From NCBI GenBank assembly GCA_045541305.1, contig JAZQIV010000082.1, positions 1 to 8,439 on the forward strand: a stretch of 8,439 bases of DNA, given 5' to 3'. Made by a program: the position numbers and the translations under genes. How positions within the stretch are numbered: position 1 is the first letter of the stretch; the number at the start of each line of letters is the position of its first letter. Under the pieces are notes generated by a model that worked only from the letters and a program-made list of their open reading frames with translations, was not told the origin of the DNA and ran no database searches. Positions 1 to 5,302 of the stretch are shown in pieces. The stretch is from RGIG3009 sp045541305. GTDB taxonomy: Bacteria > Bacillota > Clostridia > Oscillospirales > Acutalibacteraceae.

Positions 1-672
1 GTTGGCTTGGTGGATCTGCTGATCCCACGTGGCGGTGCAGGCCTGATTCGCGCTTGTGTGGAAAACGCGCTGGTGCCGTGCATTGAAACGGGTACCGGCA
101 TTTGCCACATTTACGTGGATGCTGATGCCGATATGGAAAAAGCGCTGAATATTATTGAAAATGCCAAAACCAGCCGTCCCTCCGTGTGTAATGCGGCGGA
201 GGTATGCTTGGTACACCGTGACATAGCGGCCGCGTTTTTGCCGCAACTGCGCAAACGCTTGACCGAACGGGAGCAGCCGGTGGAGTTGCGGGTGGATGCC
301 CGTGCAGCAGCATTGATTGACGGCATACCGGCAGGTGAGCAGGATTTTGACACGGAATTTTTGGATTATATTCTTGCCGTGGGTGTGGTGGATGATGTCG
401 ATACGGCGGTGGCGCACATTGCAGCACATTCCACCGGCCACAGCGAGGCGATCGTGACCGAAAATGCGGCAACGGCCGCTCGGTTTACGGCGGCGGTGGA
501 TGCGGCCGCGGTGTACGTGAATGCGTCCACGCGGTTTACCGACGGCGGCGAGTTCGGTCTTGGTTGCGAGATCGGAATCTCCACGCAGAAGTTGCACGCC
601 CGCGGACCGATGGGATTGCGGGAGTTGACGACGTACAAATACATTGTTCGCGGAAACGGACAAATTCGATAA
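1..672 (+). CDS. proA: Gamma-glutamyl phosphate reductase (ProA), C-terminal part, 5'-truncated by the window edge
   Basis: ProA reduces gamma-glutamyl phosphate to glutamate-5-semialdehyde with NADPH in the cytoplasm, the second step of proline synthesis. The frame is open from base 1 and ends at TAA 670-672, giving 223 visible residues. The family is usually about 415-420 residues, so roughly the N-terminal 195 lie outside the window. The segment SRPSVCNAAE contains the catalytic cysteine of this aldehyde-dehydrogenase-like family (codon 187-189, visible residue 63). The motif IPRGGAGLIR near the left edge and the end segment FTDGGEFGLGCEIGIST (about residues 182-198) are typical of ProA. 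proC starts 13 nt downstream, so the two are probably cotranscribed, perhaps with proB to the left (not visible). Identification is firm; only the start and promoter are missing. Confidence 0.96.
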   Translation, partial: VGLVDLLIPRGGAGLIRACVENALVPCIETGTGICHIYVDADADMEKALNIIENAKTSRPSVCNAAEVCLVHRDIAAAFLPQLRKRLTEREQPVELRVDARAAALIDGIPAGEQDFDTEFLDYILAVGVVDDVDTAVAHIAAHSTGHSEAIVTENAATAARFTAAVDAAAVYVNASTRFTDGGEFGLGCEIGISTQKLHARGPMGLRELTTYKYIVRGNGQIR

Positions 673-685
673 GGTTGTGAAACGT

Positions 686-1483
686 ATGGCACAGTATATA
701 GCCGGATTTATCGGTGCAGGGAACATGGGCGGCGCCTTGGCGGCCGCAGCCTGCAAAGCGGCGACACCCGCACAGGTGATCGTGGCAGATCGGGACGAAG
801 CTAAAACGGCGGCGCTTGCGGCGCGGACCGGTTGTGCGGTGGGGGATAACATCACCGTGGTGCAAAGCAGCCGCTTTGTATTTTTGGGCGTGAAGCCGCA
901 AATGCTCGGTGCGGTGGCGGCGGAACTGAAACCGTTGTTTACCGAACGGGTGGTGCTTGTCAGCATGTTGGCGGGCGTCACGACCGAGCGGTTGGCGGCG
1001 GAGCTTGGCGAAATGCCGATCATTCGCATTATGCCGAACACGGCGGCGGCGATCGGTGAGGGCATGATTTTGTATACCGCCAATCCAGCGGTGACAGCCG
1101 ATGAAAAAGCGGCCTTTGTGCAGCTGTTATCCACAGCGGGGCAGTTGGATGAGATTCCGGAAGCGCTCATTGATGCCGGCAGTGCGGTGTCGGGCTGTGG
1201 TCCTGCTTTTGTGTATTTGTTCATTGAAGCGTTGGCGGATGCCGGTGTGCAATGCGGATTGCCGCGCGACAAGGCGCTTCGGTACGCGGCGCAGACCGTG
1301 TGCGGTGCCGGGCGCATGGCGGTGACCGACGGCCGACATCCCGCAGCGCTGAAAGACGCGGTGTGCAGTCCCGGCGGCAGCACCATTGAAGGGGTGCATG
1401 CGTTGGAAGACGGCGCGTTCCGCGGTGTGGTGATGGATGCGGTGCAAGCATCCTTTGAGCGCACCAAGGAATTAGGAAAATAA
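686..1483 (+). CDS. proC: Pyrroline-5-carboxylate reductase (ProC)
   Basis: ProC catalyses the last step of proline synthesis, NAD(P)H-dependent reduction of pyrroline-5-carboxylate to L-proline, in the cytoplasm. The product has 265 residues, the usual family length. It has an N-terminal Rossmann nucleotide-binding motif GFIGAGNMG (residues 7-15), the MPN segment at 116-118, SGCGPAFVYLFIEALADAG (169-187) in the dimerisation domain, and the ProC signature SPGGSTIEGVHALEDGAFR (228-246). ATG 686 is chosen because it puts the Rossmann motif at the normal distance from the N terminus. A weak AAGG (671-674) lies 11 nt upstream, and the frame also extends upstream to TTG 644, inside proA. GTG 677 is in frame but too close to that AAGG. 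The stop is doubled (TAA then in-frame TGA, 1481-1486). The gene follows proA by 13 nt and ends before a strong terminator. Confidence 0.97.
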   Translation: MAQYIAGFIGAGNMGGALAAAACKAATPAQVIVADRDEAKTAALAARTGCAVGDNITVVQSSRFVFLGVKPQMLGAVAAELKPLFTERVVLVSMLAGVTTERLAAELGEMPIIRIMPNTAAAIGEGMILYTANPAVTADEKAAFVQLLSTAGQLDEIPEALIDAGSAVSGCGPAFVYLFIEALADAGVQCGLPRDKALRYAAQTVCGAGRMAVTDGRHPAALKDAVCSPGGSTIEGVHALEDGAFRGVVMDAVQASFERTKELGK

Positions 1484-1503
1484 TGAGTTCAATTTGCAAA
1501 AGG

Positions 1504-1535
1504 AAAAACGGGCGACCATCGGTCGCCCGTTTTTT
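1504..1535. terminator. Bidirectional intrinsic terminator between proC and the convergent lipoprotein gene
   Basis: A perfect 10-bp stem, ACGGGCGACC (1508-1517) and GGTCGCCCGT (1521-1530), encloses the 3-nt loop ATC. It is preceded by A-run 1504-1508 and followed by T-run 1530-1535, so it has a U-tract when read from either strand. It ends the proC transcript (+) and the lipoprotein transcript (-). The lipoprotein TAA stop (1534-1536) lies inside the T-run, so its coding region runs right up to the hairpin. Confidence 0.93.
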
Positions 1536-2652
1536 AGTAAATAGCCGGATCGGAATATTTTATCCAATCGCCTGCGTTTTCCAACAACTGTTTATTGACG
1601 GCATGAGGATAGTAGAATAGCTGATATTCCACGGTACTTTCTTCACCTGCAAATTTTTTAAGGCAGGTATCGTTTTCGTCGTTATACGTAAGCGAATAGC
1701 CGTAGTTCGGCTCGCCGTCTATTATCGTACAAAATCCGGTGGAGCGACCGTAGTTATCGTAGGTATAGGTAATTACACCGGAACTACCATCCGACCAGAT
1801 ACGATTTTCCAAAATCACACGGCCTCTGTCGTCATAGGTCGACACGCTGCTCGACGTGCTCGATGACACTTCCTGTTGGGAGGACAACCCCCCTTTTTCG
1901 TTATAGGTGCGCGTCAGTGTGCTTGTACTTTCCAGTTTGCCGTCGTAGTCTTCGTCGAAGGAACAGACCCGTTTGATTAACCGCCCTGTCTCGTCGTAGG
2001 CATAGGTAGTGGTTGCCCAAACTTTGCCGGTATAGTTCATTTCTTTTTTAAACGCACGTCTGCCGTTTTCATCGTACGTATACGTGTTGGTTTCGTTGTC
2101 GCCGGCATAGTGCGAAGTACATTTTTCTACCAACAGATTTCCTTGGTCATCGTAAGTGTAGGTCCTTTTGTATTGTCTACCTCCTGCATCGACATTCAGG
2201 AATTCGCTCAACAAGCCGTTTTGGTAGGTGTACGTTCCCTTTTCCCAAAAGGTGCCGTAATCTATGAAGACGCTCTGCATCGTACCGTCCGCATTCCACG
2301 CATAGGTGTTTGTTTGCTCTTTGCCATAGTAAATGGTTTTTAAATACCCGTTCTCGTCATAGGTGTAAGGGATGGAGCCTTTGTTTTCATAAGCCACACG
2401 CGTTGGTTGCCACACGAAATGCAGCAGCAGGTCGGCTGCACGCTCATCGGTGGAGGAGGACAACAAGCGGAATGCTTCCCCAACCTTGCCGTCGTCAAGT
2501 GCAGCAACTGCTTTGTCGTAATCGCTGAGCAGTTGCGTGGTCGTGGTGGTGTTAGGGTTGCCGCCCTTTGCATCTTCGGTGGGTTTTGCCACACAGCCAA
2601 ACAGGCATACCAACAGCACACATATCATTAAAAGTGAAAGGATTTGTTTCAT
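1534..2652 (-). CDS. Secreted lipoprotein with about ten YD (RHS-type) repeats
   Basis: The product is a 372-residue predicted surface lipoprotein of unknown function. Residues 1-20 (MKQILSLLMI, then a hydrophobic stretch) form a lipoprotein signal peptide ending in the lipobox LFGC, with lipidated Cys20. A Thr-rich linker (about 35-39) follows, then a helical segment (about 44-80, DYDKAVAALDDGKVGEAFRLL) resembling one TPR-like unit. Residues 96-333 hold roughly ten YD-type units of the form Y-T-Y-D-x-x-G-R/N-L, starting near 96, 117, 141, 165, 191, 217, 248, 271, 296 and 321, spaced 21-31 residues. Such repeats build beta-strand shells in RHS proteins, but no toxin, protease or core-boundary domain is visible. 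The start at 2652 is set by a strong AAAGGAG site 8 nt upstream and by the signal peptide; the frame extends 20 codons further without support. The gene reads as more AT-rich than its neighbours. It is monocistronic, with its own promoter and terminator. Wall or carbohydrate binding is only a guess. Confidence 0.85.
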   Translation of the reverse strand: MKQILSLLMICVLLVCLFGCVAKPTEDAKGGNPNTTTTTQLLSDYDKAVAALDDGKVGEAFRLLSSSTDERAADLLLHFVWQPTRVAYENKGSIPYTYDENGYLKTIYYGKEQTNTYAWNADGTMQSVFIDYGTFWEKGTYTYQNGLLSEFLNVDAGGRQYKRTYTYDDQGNLLVEKCTSHYAGDNETNTYTYDENGRRAFKKEMNYTGKVWATTTYAYDETGRLIKRVCSFDEDYDGKLESTSTLTRTYNEKGGLSSQQEVSSSTSSSVSTYDDRGRVILENRIWSDGSSGVITYTYDNYGRSTGFCTIIDGEPNYGYSLTYNDENDTCLKKFAGEESTVEYQLFYYPHAVNKQLLENAGDWIKYSDPAIY

Positions 2653-2660
2653 ACCCAACA

Positions 2661-2667
2661 CTCCTTT
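2661..2667 (-). promoter_or_regulatory. Ribosome binding site fixing the lipoprotein start
   Basis: On the minus strand this reads AAAGGAG, 8 nt before ATG 2652-2650. It selects this start over an upstream in-frame ATG at 2712, which has no such site and would put 20 residues ahead of the signal peptide. Confidence 0.85.
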
Positions 2668-2683
2668 GCAATCTGATAATGAA

Positions 2684-2712
2684 ATTGTACCACGTGTGTA
2701 AAAGAAAAGCAA
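2684..2712 (-). promoter_or_regulatory. Candidate promoter of the YD-repeat lipoprotein gene
   Basis: On the minus strand, TTGCTT (2712-2707) and TACAAT (2689-2684) are separated by 17 bp, and TGG directly precedes the -10 box (extended -10 form). The predicted start is near 2677, giving a leader of about 25 nt with a good ribosome binding site. The -35 box matches consensus at only three positions, so the extended -10 carries the call. A second TATAAT on the same strand (2729-2724) has no matching -35. Confidence 0.5.
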
Positions 2713-2791
2713 ATGTTTCAGATATTATAACGGGACGTTTGGGAGAGCTCCCTACGGCGTGCAGATTTTGGTGCAGAGAAAACTTGAAAAT

Positions 2792-2827
2792 AAAACGAGC
2801 CGACAACGTTTGTTGTCGGCTCGTTTT
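2792..2827 (-). terminator. Intrinsic terminator of the rpsF-ssb-rpsR operon
   Basis: A perfect 16-bp inverted repeat, AAAACGAGCCGACAAC (2792-2807) and its complement (2812-2827), encloses a 4-nt loop. It starts 9 nt past the rpsR stop. On the minus strand it is followed by TTTTATTTT. The arm ends are A/T runs, so it may also block readthrough from the other strand. Confidence 0.93.
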
Positions 2828-2836
2828 GTGTGTGAA

Positions 2837-3103
2837 TTAGTCGCTCACGAAGGGCATGAGAGCGATCTGACGGGCGCGCTTGATCGCGACGGTCAACTCT
2901 CTCTGATGACGGGCACAGGTGCCGGTCACACGACGGGGCAGGATCTTCGCACGCTCGGACACGAAACGGCGCAAGCGAGCAACATCCTTGTAGTCAATGC
3001 TCTCCACACGGTCTGCACAGAATGCGCATACCTTACGGCGGCCTTTGCGCATACCGCCACGGGGACGGTCAAACTTTTCCGTCTTTTCCATTTTATCAGC
3101 CAT
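2837..3103 (-). CDS. rpsR: 30S ribosomal protein S18, zinc-ligand (C+) form
   Basis: S18 sits on the platform of the 30S subunit and forms a heterodimer with S6. The product has 88 residues, normal for the family with a slightly long N-terminal tail. The core reads KVCAFCADR (24-32), ending in TGTCARHQREL (60-70) and the basic helix VAIKRAR (72-78). Cys26, Cys29, Cys63 and His66 form a C-x2-C ... C-x2-H set, as in the metal-binding form of S18. ATG 3103 is preceded by AAAGGAGG at 3120-3113, 9 nt away, which is essentially optimal. It is the third gene of the operon, 41 nt after the ssb stop, and a terminator follows at once. rplI, which ends this operon in many bacteria, is absent here. Confidence 0.97.
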   Translation of the reverse strand: MADKMEKTEKFDRPRGGMRKGRRKVCAFCADRVESIDYKDVARLRRFVSERAKILPRRVTGTCARHQRELTVAIKRARQIALMPFVSD

Positions 3104-3144
3104 GGGGTTGTTCCTCCTTTAACTCAATATTTGATCGGGGATTC

Positions 3145-3588
3145 TCAGAACGGGAGATCGTCATCGGTGACAATTTCCTCAAAATCACCGGCGCCGGCGG
3201 TAGAAAATGCCGGGGCGGCTTCCGCATAAGCGGGGATCTGAGAATCGGTACGGGGTGCTGCGGCACCGCCGTTTTTGGACTCGGCAAAGAATGCGTTGTC
3301 GACGACTACTTCGAAAACGGTGCGATTGTTACCGTTCTTATCGGTGTAAGAGCGGCTTTGCAGGGAACCCTGCAAAGCAATACGCTGACCTTTTTGGAAA
3401 TAGCGGCAGATGAATTCCGCGGTGTTGCGCCATGCGACACAATTGATGAAATCGGTCTGGCGTTCGGCACCTTTCGGTTGATAGGTGCGGTCAACAGCAA
3501 CGGAAAAGCTGGTTACCGACACACCGCTTTGGGTGGTCTTTTGTTCGGGGGTCGCGGTTAAGCGGCCTAACAGGCAAACAACGTTCAT
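3145..3588 (-). CDS. ssb: Single-stranded DNA-binding protein (SSB)
   Basis: SSB coats single-stranded DNA during replication, recombination and repair, and recruits partner proteins through its acidic C-terminal tip. The product has 147 residues. An OB-fold domain spans about residues 1-103, beginning MNVVCLLGRLTATPE and containing TDFINCVAWRNTAEF (45-59, with Trp53) and the strand FEVVVDNAFF (92-101). A short flexible linker follows (about 104-136). The protein ends in DDDLPF (142-147), the conserved partner-binding tip. The start at 3588 has an AGGGAGG site (3602-3596) 7 nt upstream, and this site overlaps the rpsF TAA stop, suggesting translational coupling. Its place between rpsF and rpsR is typical of Firmicutes. 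The linker is shorter than in many Firmicute SSBs, but nothing essential is missing. Confidence 0.97.
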   Translation of the reverse strand: MNVVCLLGRLTATPEQKTTQSGVSVTSFSVAVDRTYQPKGAERQTDFINCVAWRNTAEFICRYFQKGQRIALQGSLQSRSYTDKNGNNRTVFEVVVDNAFFAESKNGGAAAPRTDSQIPAYAEAAPAFSTAGAGDFEEIVTDDDLPF

Positions 3589-3601
3589 GTTTTAGCCTCC
3601 C

Positions 3602-3898
3602 TTACTTGTCCTTGCGGACAACCAGAGAACGCAGCACACCTTCGGTGATTTTGCTTACGCGCTCCAGCTCTGCCGGAAACTCGGGGCCGCTGACGAAATT
3701 GTACAGCACGTAGTAACCCTCGGTTTCGTCTTCGATCGGGTACGCCAAGCGGCGTTTACCCCATTCGTCGATCTCGCCGATCTCCGAATTTTCCGCGATC
3801 AAGGTCTTGAATTTTTCGACCATGGCGGGGACGCCTTCTTCTCCCAACGTCAGCGAGAAAATGAAGACGGCTTCATAGGAACCTTTTACTGTGGGCAT
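3602..3898 (-). CDS. rpsF: 30S ribosomal protein S6
   Basis: S6 binds the central domain of 16S rRNA together with S18. The product has 98 residues, the usual length, with the ferredoxin-like pattern of the family: first strand YEAVFIFSL (8-16), a helix around VEKFKTLIAEN (27-37), then GKRRLAYPIEDETEGYYVLYNF (47-68) and the end segment EGVLRSLVVRKD (86-97). ATG 3898 has a GAGGAGG site on the minus strand (3912-3906), 7 nt upstream. It is the first gene of the rpsF-ssb-rpsR operon, behind a strong promoter and a leader of about 83 nt with a hairpin that may mediate feedback by S6:S18. No anomalies are seen. Confidence 0.97.
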   Translation of the reverse strand: MPTVKGSYEAVFIFSLTLGEEGVPAMVEKFKTLIAENSEIGEIDEWGKRRLAYPIEDETEGYYVLYNFVSGPEFPAELERVSKITEGVLRSLVVRKDK

Positions 3899-3922
3899 AA
3901 TTGCACCTCCTCTTGGTCTATG

Positions 3923-3944
3923 GCCCCCTCACTCCGGAAGGGGC
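3923..3944 (-). promoter_or_regulatory. Hairpin in the rpsF leader, candidate S6:S18 autoregulatory element
   Basis: In the transcript, GCCCCUU (3944-3938) pairs with AGGGGGC (3929-3923), seven pairs including one G-U, closing the 8-nt loop CCGGAGUG. The hairpin ends 24 nt before the rpsF start and 10 nt before its ribosome binding site. Known rpsF leaders in many bacteria carry a structure bound by the S6:S18 complex in which an unpaired CCG is a key feature, and the loop here begins with CCG. Seen: the hairpin, the CCG and the position. Inferred: the function. There is no U-run after it, so it is not a terminator. Confidence 0.4.
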
Positions 3945-3987
3945 AAGGATATACGTTTTTTCCAAATGGGCAGAAAAACGCTGTATT

Positions 3988-4016
3988 ATTATAACAACCA
4001 AATATAGGCCCGTCAA
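3988..4016 (-). promoter_or_regulatory. Promoter of the rpsF-ssb-rpsR operon
   Basis: On the minus strand, TTGACG (4016-4011) and TATAAT (3993-3988) are separated by 17 bp, and TGT directly precedes the -10 box (extended -10). This is the best sigma-A promoter match in the window, as expected for a ribosomal protein operon. Transcription should start near 3981, leaving about 83 nt of leader. Confidence 0.88.
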
Positions 4017-4038
4017 GTCTTTTTCTGAAAAAATTTTC
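4017..4038. promoter_or_regulatory. Shared A/T-rich spacer between divergent rpsF and prfB promoters
   Basis: These 22 bases separate the two -35 boxes. They are mostly A/T, with a T-run at 4020-4024 and GAAAA (4027-4031) facing TTTTC (4034-4038). Such tracts just upstream of a -35 box can act as UP elements for the RNA polymerase alpha subunit; here one tract could serve both promoters. Function is inferred. Confidence 0.35.
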
Positions 4039-4067
4039 TTTACTTTCCGGGCACAGTGGCATATAAT
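4039..4067 (+). promoter_or_regulatory. Promoter of prfB
   Basis: TTTACT (4039-4044) and a perfect TATAAT (4062-4067) are separated by 17 bp. The predicted start is near 4074, giving a short leader of about 25 nt containing the AAAGGA ribosome binding site. It is back to back with the rpsF promoter. Confidence 0.8.
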
Positions 4068-4084
4068 AAGAGCACCGACTGCAG

Positions 4085-4090
4085 AAAGGA
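4085..4090 (+). promoter_or_regulatory. Ribosome binding site fixing the prfB start
   Basis: AAAGGA lies 8 nt before ATG 4099. The reading frame is open upstream to 3901, but that extension runs through the divergent promoters and the rpsF leader, so 4099 is the real start. Confidence 0.85.
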
Positions 4091-4098
4091 ATTGTAAC

Positions 4099-5223
4099 AT
4101 GCTGCAATTTGAAGAATTACGCCTTCGGCTGGAAGGGAATCTGCCGGAGATCGAAAAGCTGAGTGAGGCGATCGGCCTTGCGGCGATGAAAAAGGAATTG
4201 GAAGAATTGGATATGCGTGCTGCCGCGCCCGGCTTTTGGGACGATATGGACAACGCGCAGAAGGTCACACAGCGTGCCGCGAGTCTGAAAGACGGCATTG
4301 AGCGGTACGAACGGTTGGTGACCGAATATCACGATACACTGACGCTGATCGAGCTGGCCGACGAAGAAGGCGATTTGTCGCTTTTGGAGGAGTGCACGGC
4401 CGGTGTGGATCACGTGGAAGCCGAAAAAGAGTCGCAGCGGTTAAGCACGTTGCTGACCGGTGAGTACGATTCACACAACGCCATTTTGACCTTCCATGCG
4501 GGTTCGGGCGGAACCGAAGCGCAGGATTGGGCGGAAATGCTGTACCGTATGTACACGCATTGGGCGGAAAAACGCGGCTTTACGTATAAAATCATGGATT
4601 ATCAGGACGGCGACGAGGCCGGCTTGAAGAGTGCTTGTATTCAGGTGAACGGCGAGAATGCTTACGGATACTTGAAAGGTGAAGCGGGCGTACACCGTTT
4701 GGTGCGTGTTTCGCCGTTTGATGCCGCCGGTCGCCGTCACACCTCGTTTTCGGCGCTGGAGGTGGTGCCGGAATTGGACAACAGCGTGGAGATCGATATT
4801 CGTCCCGAGGATATCAAAATGGACGTGTTCCGTTCCAGCGGCGCGGGCGGTCAGCACATCAACAAAACCTCGTCGGCGGTGCGCTTGACGCATATCCCGA
4901 CGGGTATTGTGGTGGCGTGCCAGACCGAGCGCAGCCAGTTCCAGAATCGCGACACGGCGATGGGTATGCTGAAAGCAAAGCTCATGAAGATCAAAGAGCA
5001 GGAGCATCTGGATCGGATCGAAGATATCAAAGGCACACAAGCACAGATCGCGTGGGGCAGCCAGATCCGTTCGTACGTGTTTATGCCGTACACTTTGGCA
5101 AAGGATCACCGTACTGGGTATGAAATGGGCAACATCAACGCTGTGATGGATGGCGATCTGGATGGGTTTATCAACGCGTACCTGACCGCTTCCGCCAACG
5201 GCACGCTGGGGTATAAAGAGTAA
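4099..5223 (+). CDS. prfB: Peptide chain release factor 2 (RF2), uninterrupted frame
   Basis: RF2 recognises UGA and UAA stop codons and triggers peptide release on the ribosome. The product has 374 residues. The N-terminal helical domain (about 1-115) contains PGFWDDMDNAQKV (44-56). Domain 2 carries the RF2 stop-codon tripeptide SPF (205-207) within VRVSPFDAAGRRHTSF, which distinguishes it from RF1 (PxT). The catalytic GGQ (250-252) lies in SSGAGGQHINKTSSAVR. The segment IAWGSQIRSYV (317-327) and the C-terminal DGDLDGFINAYL (351-362) are also typical. ATG 4099 has AAAGGA 8 nt upstream. In most bacteria prfB has an in-frame UGA near codon 25 and a programmed +1 frameshift; here the corresponding region (about residues 20-32, KLSEAIGLAAMKK) is one continuous frame with no CUUUGA site. 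No convincing terminator follows the stop. Confidence 0.97.
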   Translation: MLQFEELRLRLEGNLPEIEKLSEAIGLAAMKKELEELDMRAAAPGFWDDMDNAQKVTQRAASLKDGIERYERLVTEYHDTLTLIELADEEGDLSLLEECTAGVDHVEAEKESQRLSTLLTGEYDSHNAILTFHAGSGGTEAQDWAEMLYRMYTHWAEKRGFTYKIMDYQDGDEAGLKSACIQVNGENAYGYLKGEAGVHRLVRVSPFDAAGRRHTSFSALEVVPELDNSVEIDIRPEDIKMDVFRSSGAGGQHINKTSSAVRLTHIPTGIVVACQTERSQFQNRDTAMGMLKAKLMKIKEQEHLDRIEDIKGTQAQIAWGSQIRSYVFMPYTLAKDHRTGYEMGNINAVMDGDLDGFINAYLTASANGTLGYKE

Positions 5224-5240
5224 ACAAAAGGTCGAAACTG

Positions 5241-5268
5241 TTGACTTTTTCGTCGAATCTGTTATACT
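5241..5268 (+). promoter_or_regulatory. Promoter of the NahK-like kinase gene
   Basis: TTGACT (5241-5246) and TATACT (5263-5268) are separated by 16 bp, each box one base from consensus. The predicted start is near 5275, about 28 nt before the GTG start. This suggests the kinase is transcribed separately from prfB, although no good terminator lies between them. Confidence 0.75.
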
Positions 5269-5292
5269 GATAGGACGAGGATATTGCGAAAA

Positions 5293-5297
5293 GAGGG
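5293..5297 (+). promoter_or_regulatory. Ribosome binding site of the kinase, next to overlapping out-of-frame ATGs
   Basis: GAGGG lies 5 nt before GTG 5303. Two ATG triplets (5298 and 5301) fall between site and start but in a different frame; they open a 66-codon frame that looks like a shadow. The next in-frame Met in the kinase is residue 61, so GTG is the most likely start. Confidence 0.6.
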
Positions 5298-5302
5298 ATG
5301 AT

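Noticed and set aside
1641..2365. Periodic repeats in the lipoprotein gene as a CRISPR or DNA-level tandem array
   Set aside because: The periodicity is at protein level (YD units every 21-31 residues). The DNA of the units is diverged and the spacing is irregular.
2724..2729. Second minus-strand TATAAT upstream of the lipoprotein gene
   Set aside because: No -35-like sequence lies 16-18 bp upstream, and the promoter nearer the gene has both boxes and an extended -10.
3022..3561. Plus-strand open frames (2759-3229 and 3022-3561) over rpsR and ssb
   Set aside because: The minus-strand genes in this region are certain, and the plus frames cross gene boundaries and a terminator without any motif.
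3901..4098. Upstream N-terminal extension of prfB
   Set aside because: The frame is open, but this stretch contains the divergent promoters and the rpsF leader, and a good ribosome binding site marks ATG 4099.
4471..5109. Minus-strand open frame of 212 codons opposite prfB
   Set aside because: It lies wholly antisense to a firmly identified prfB, its translation is His/Arg/Cys-rich with no recognisable motif, and it has no ribosome binding site. It is a shadow of GC-biased coding sequence.
5228..5250. Possible terminator after prfB (AAAAGGTC facing GACTTTTT)
   Set aside because: The stem is A/T-rich with a G-T pair and a 9-nt loop, and it overlaps the -35 box of the kinase promoter. It is too weak to call.
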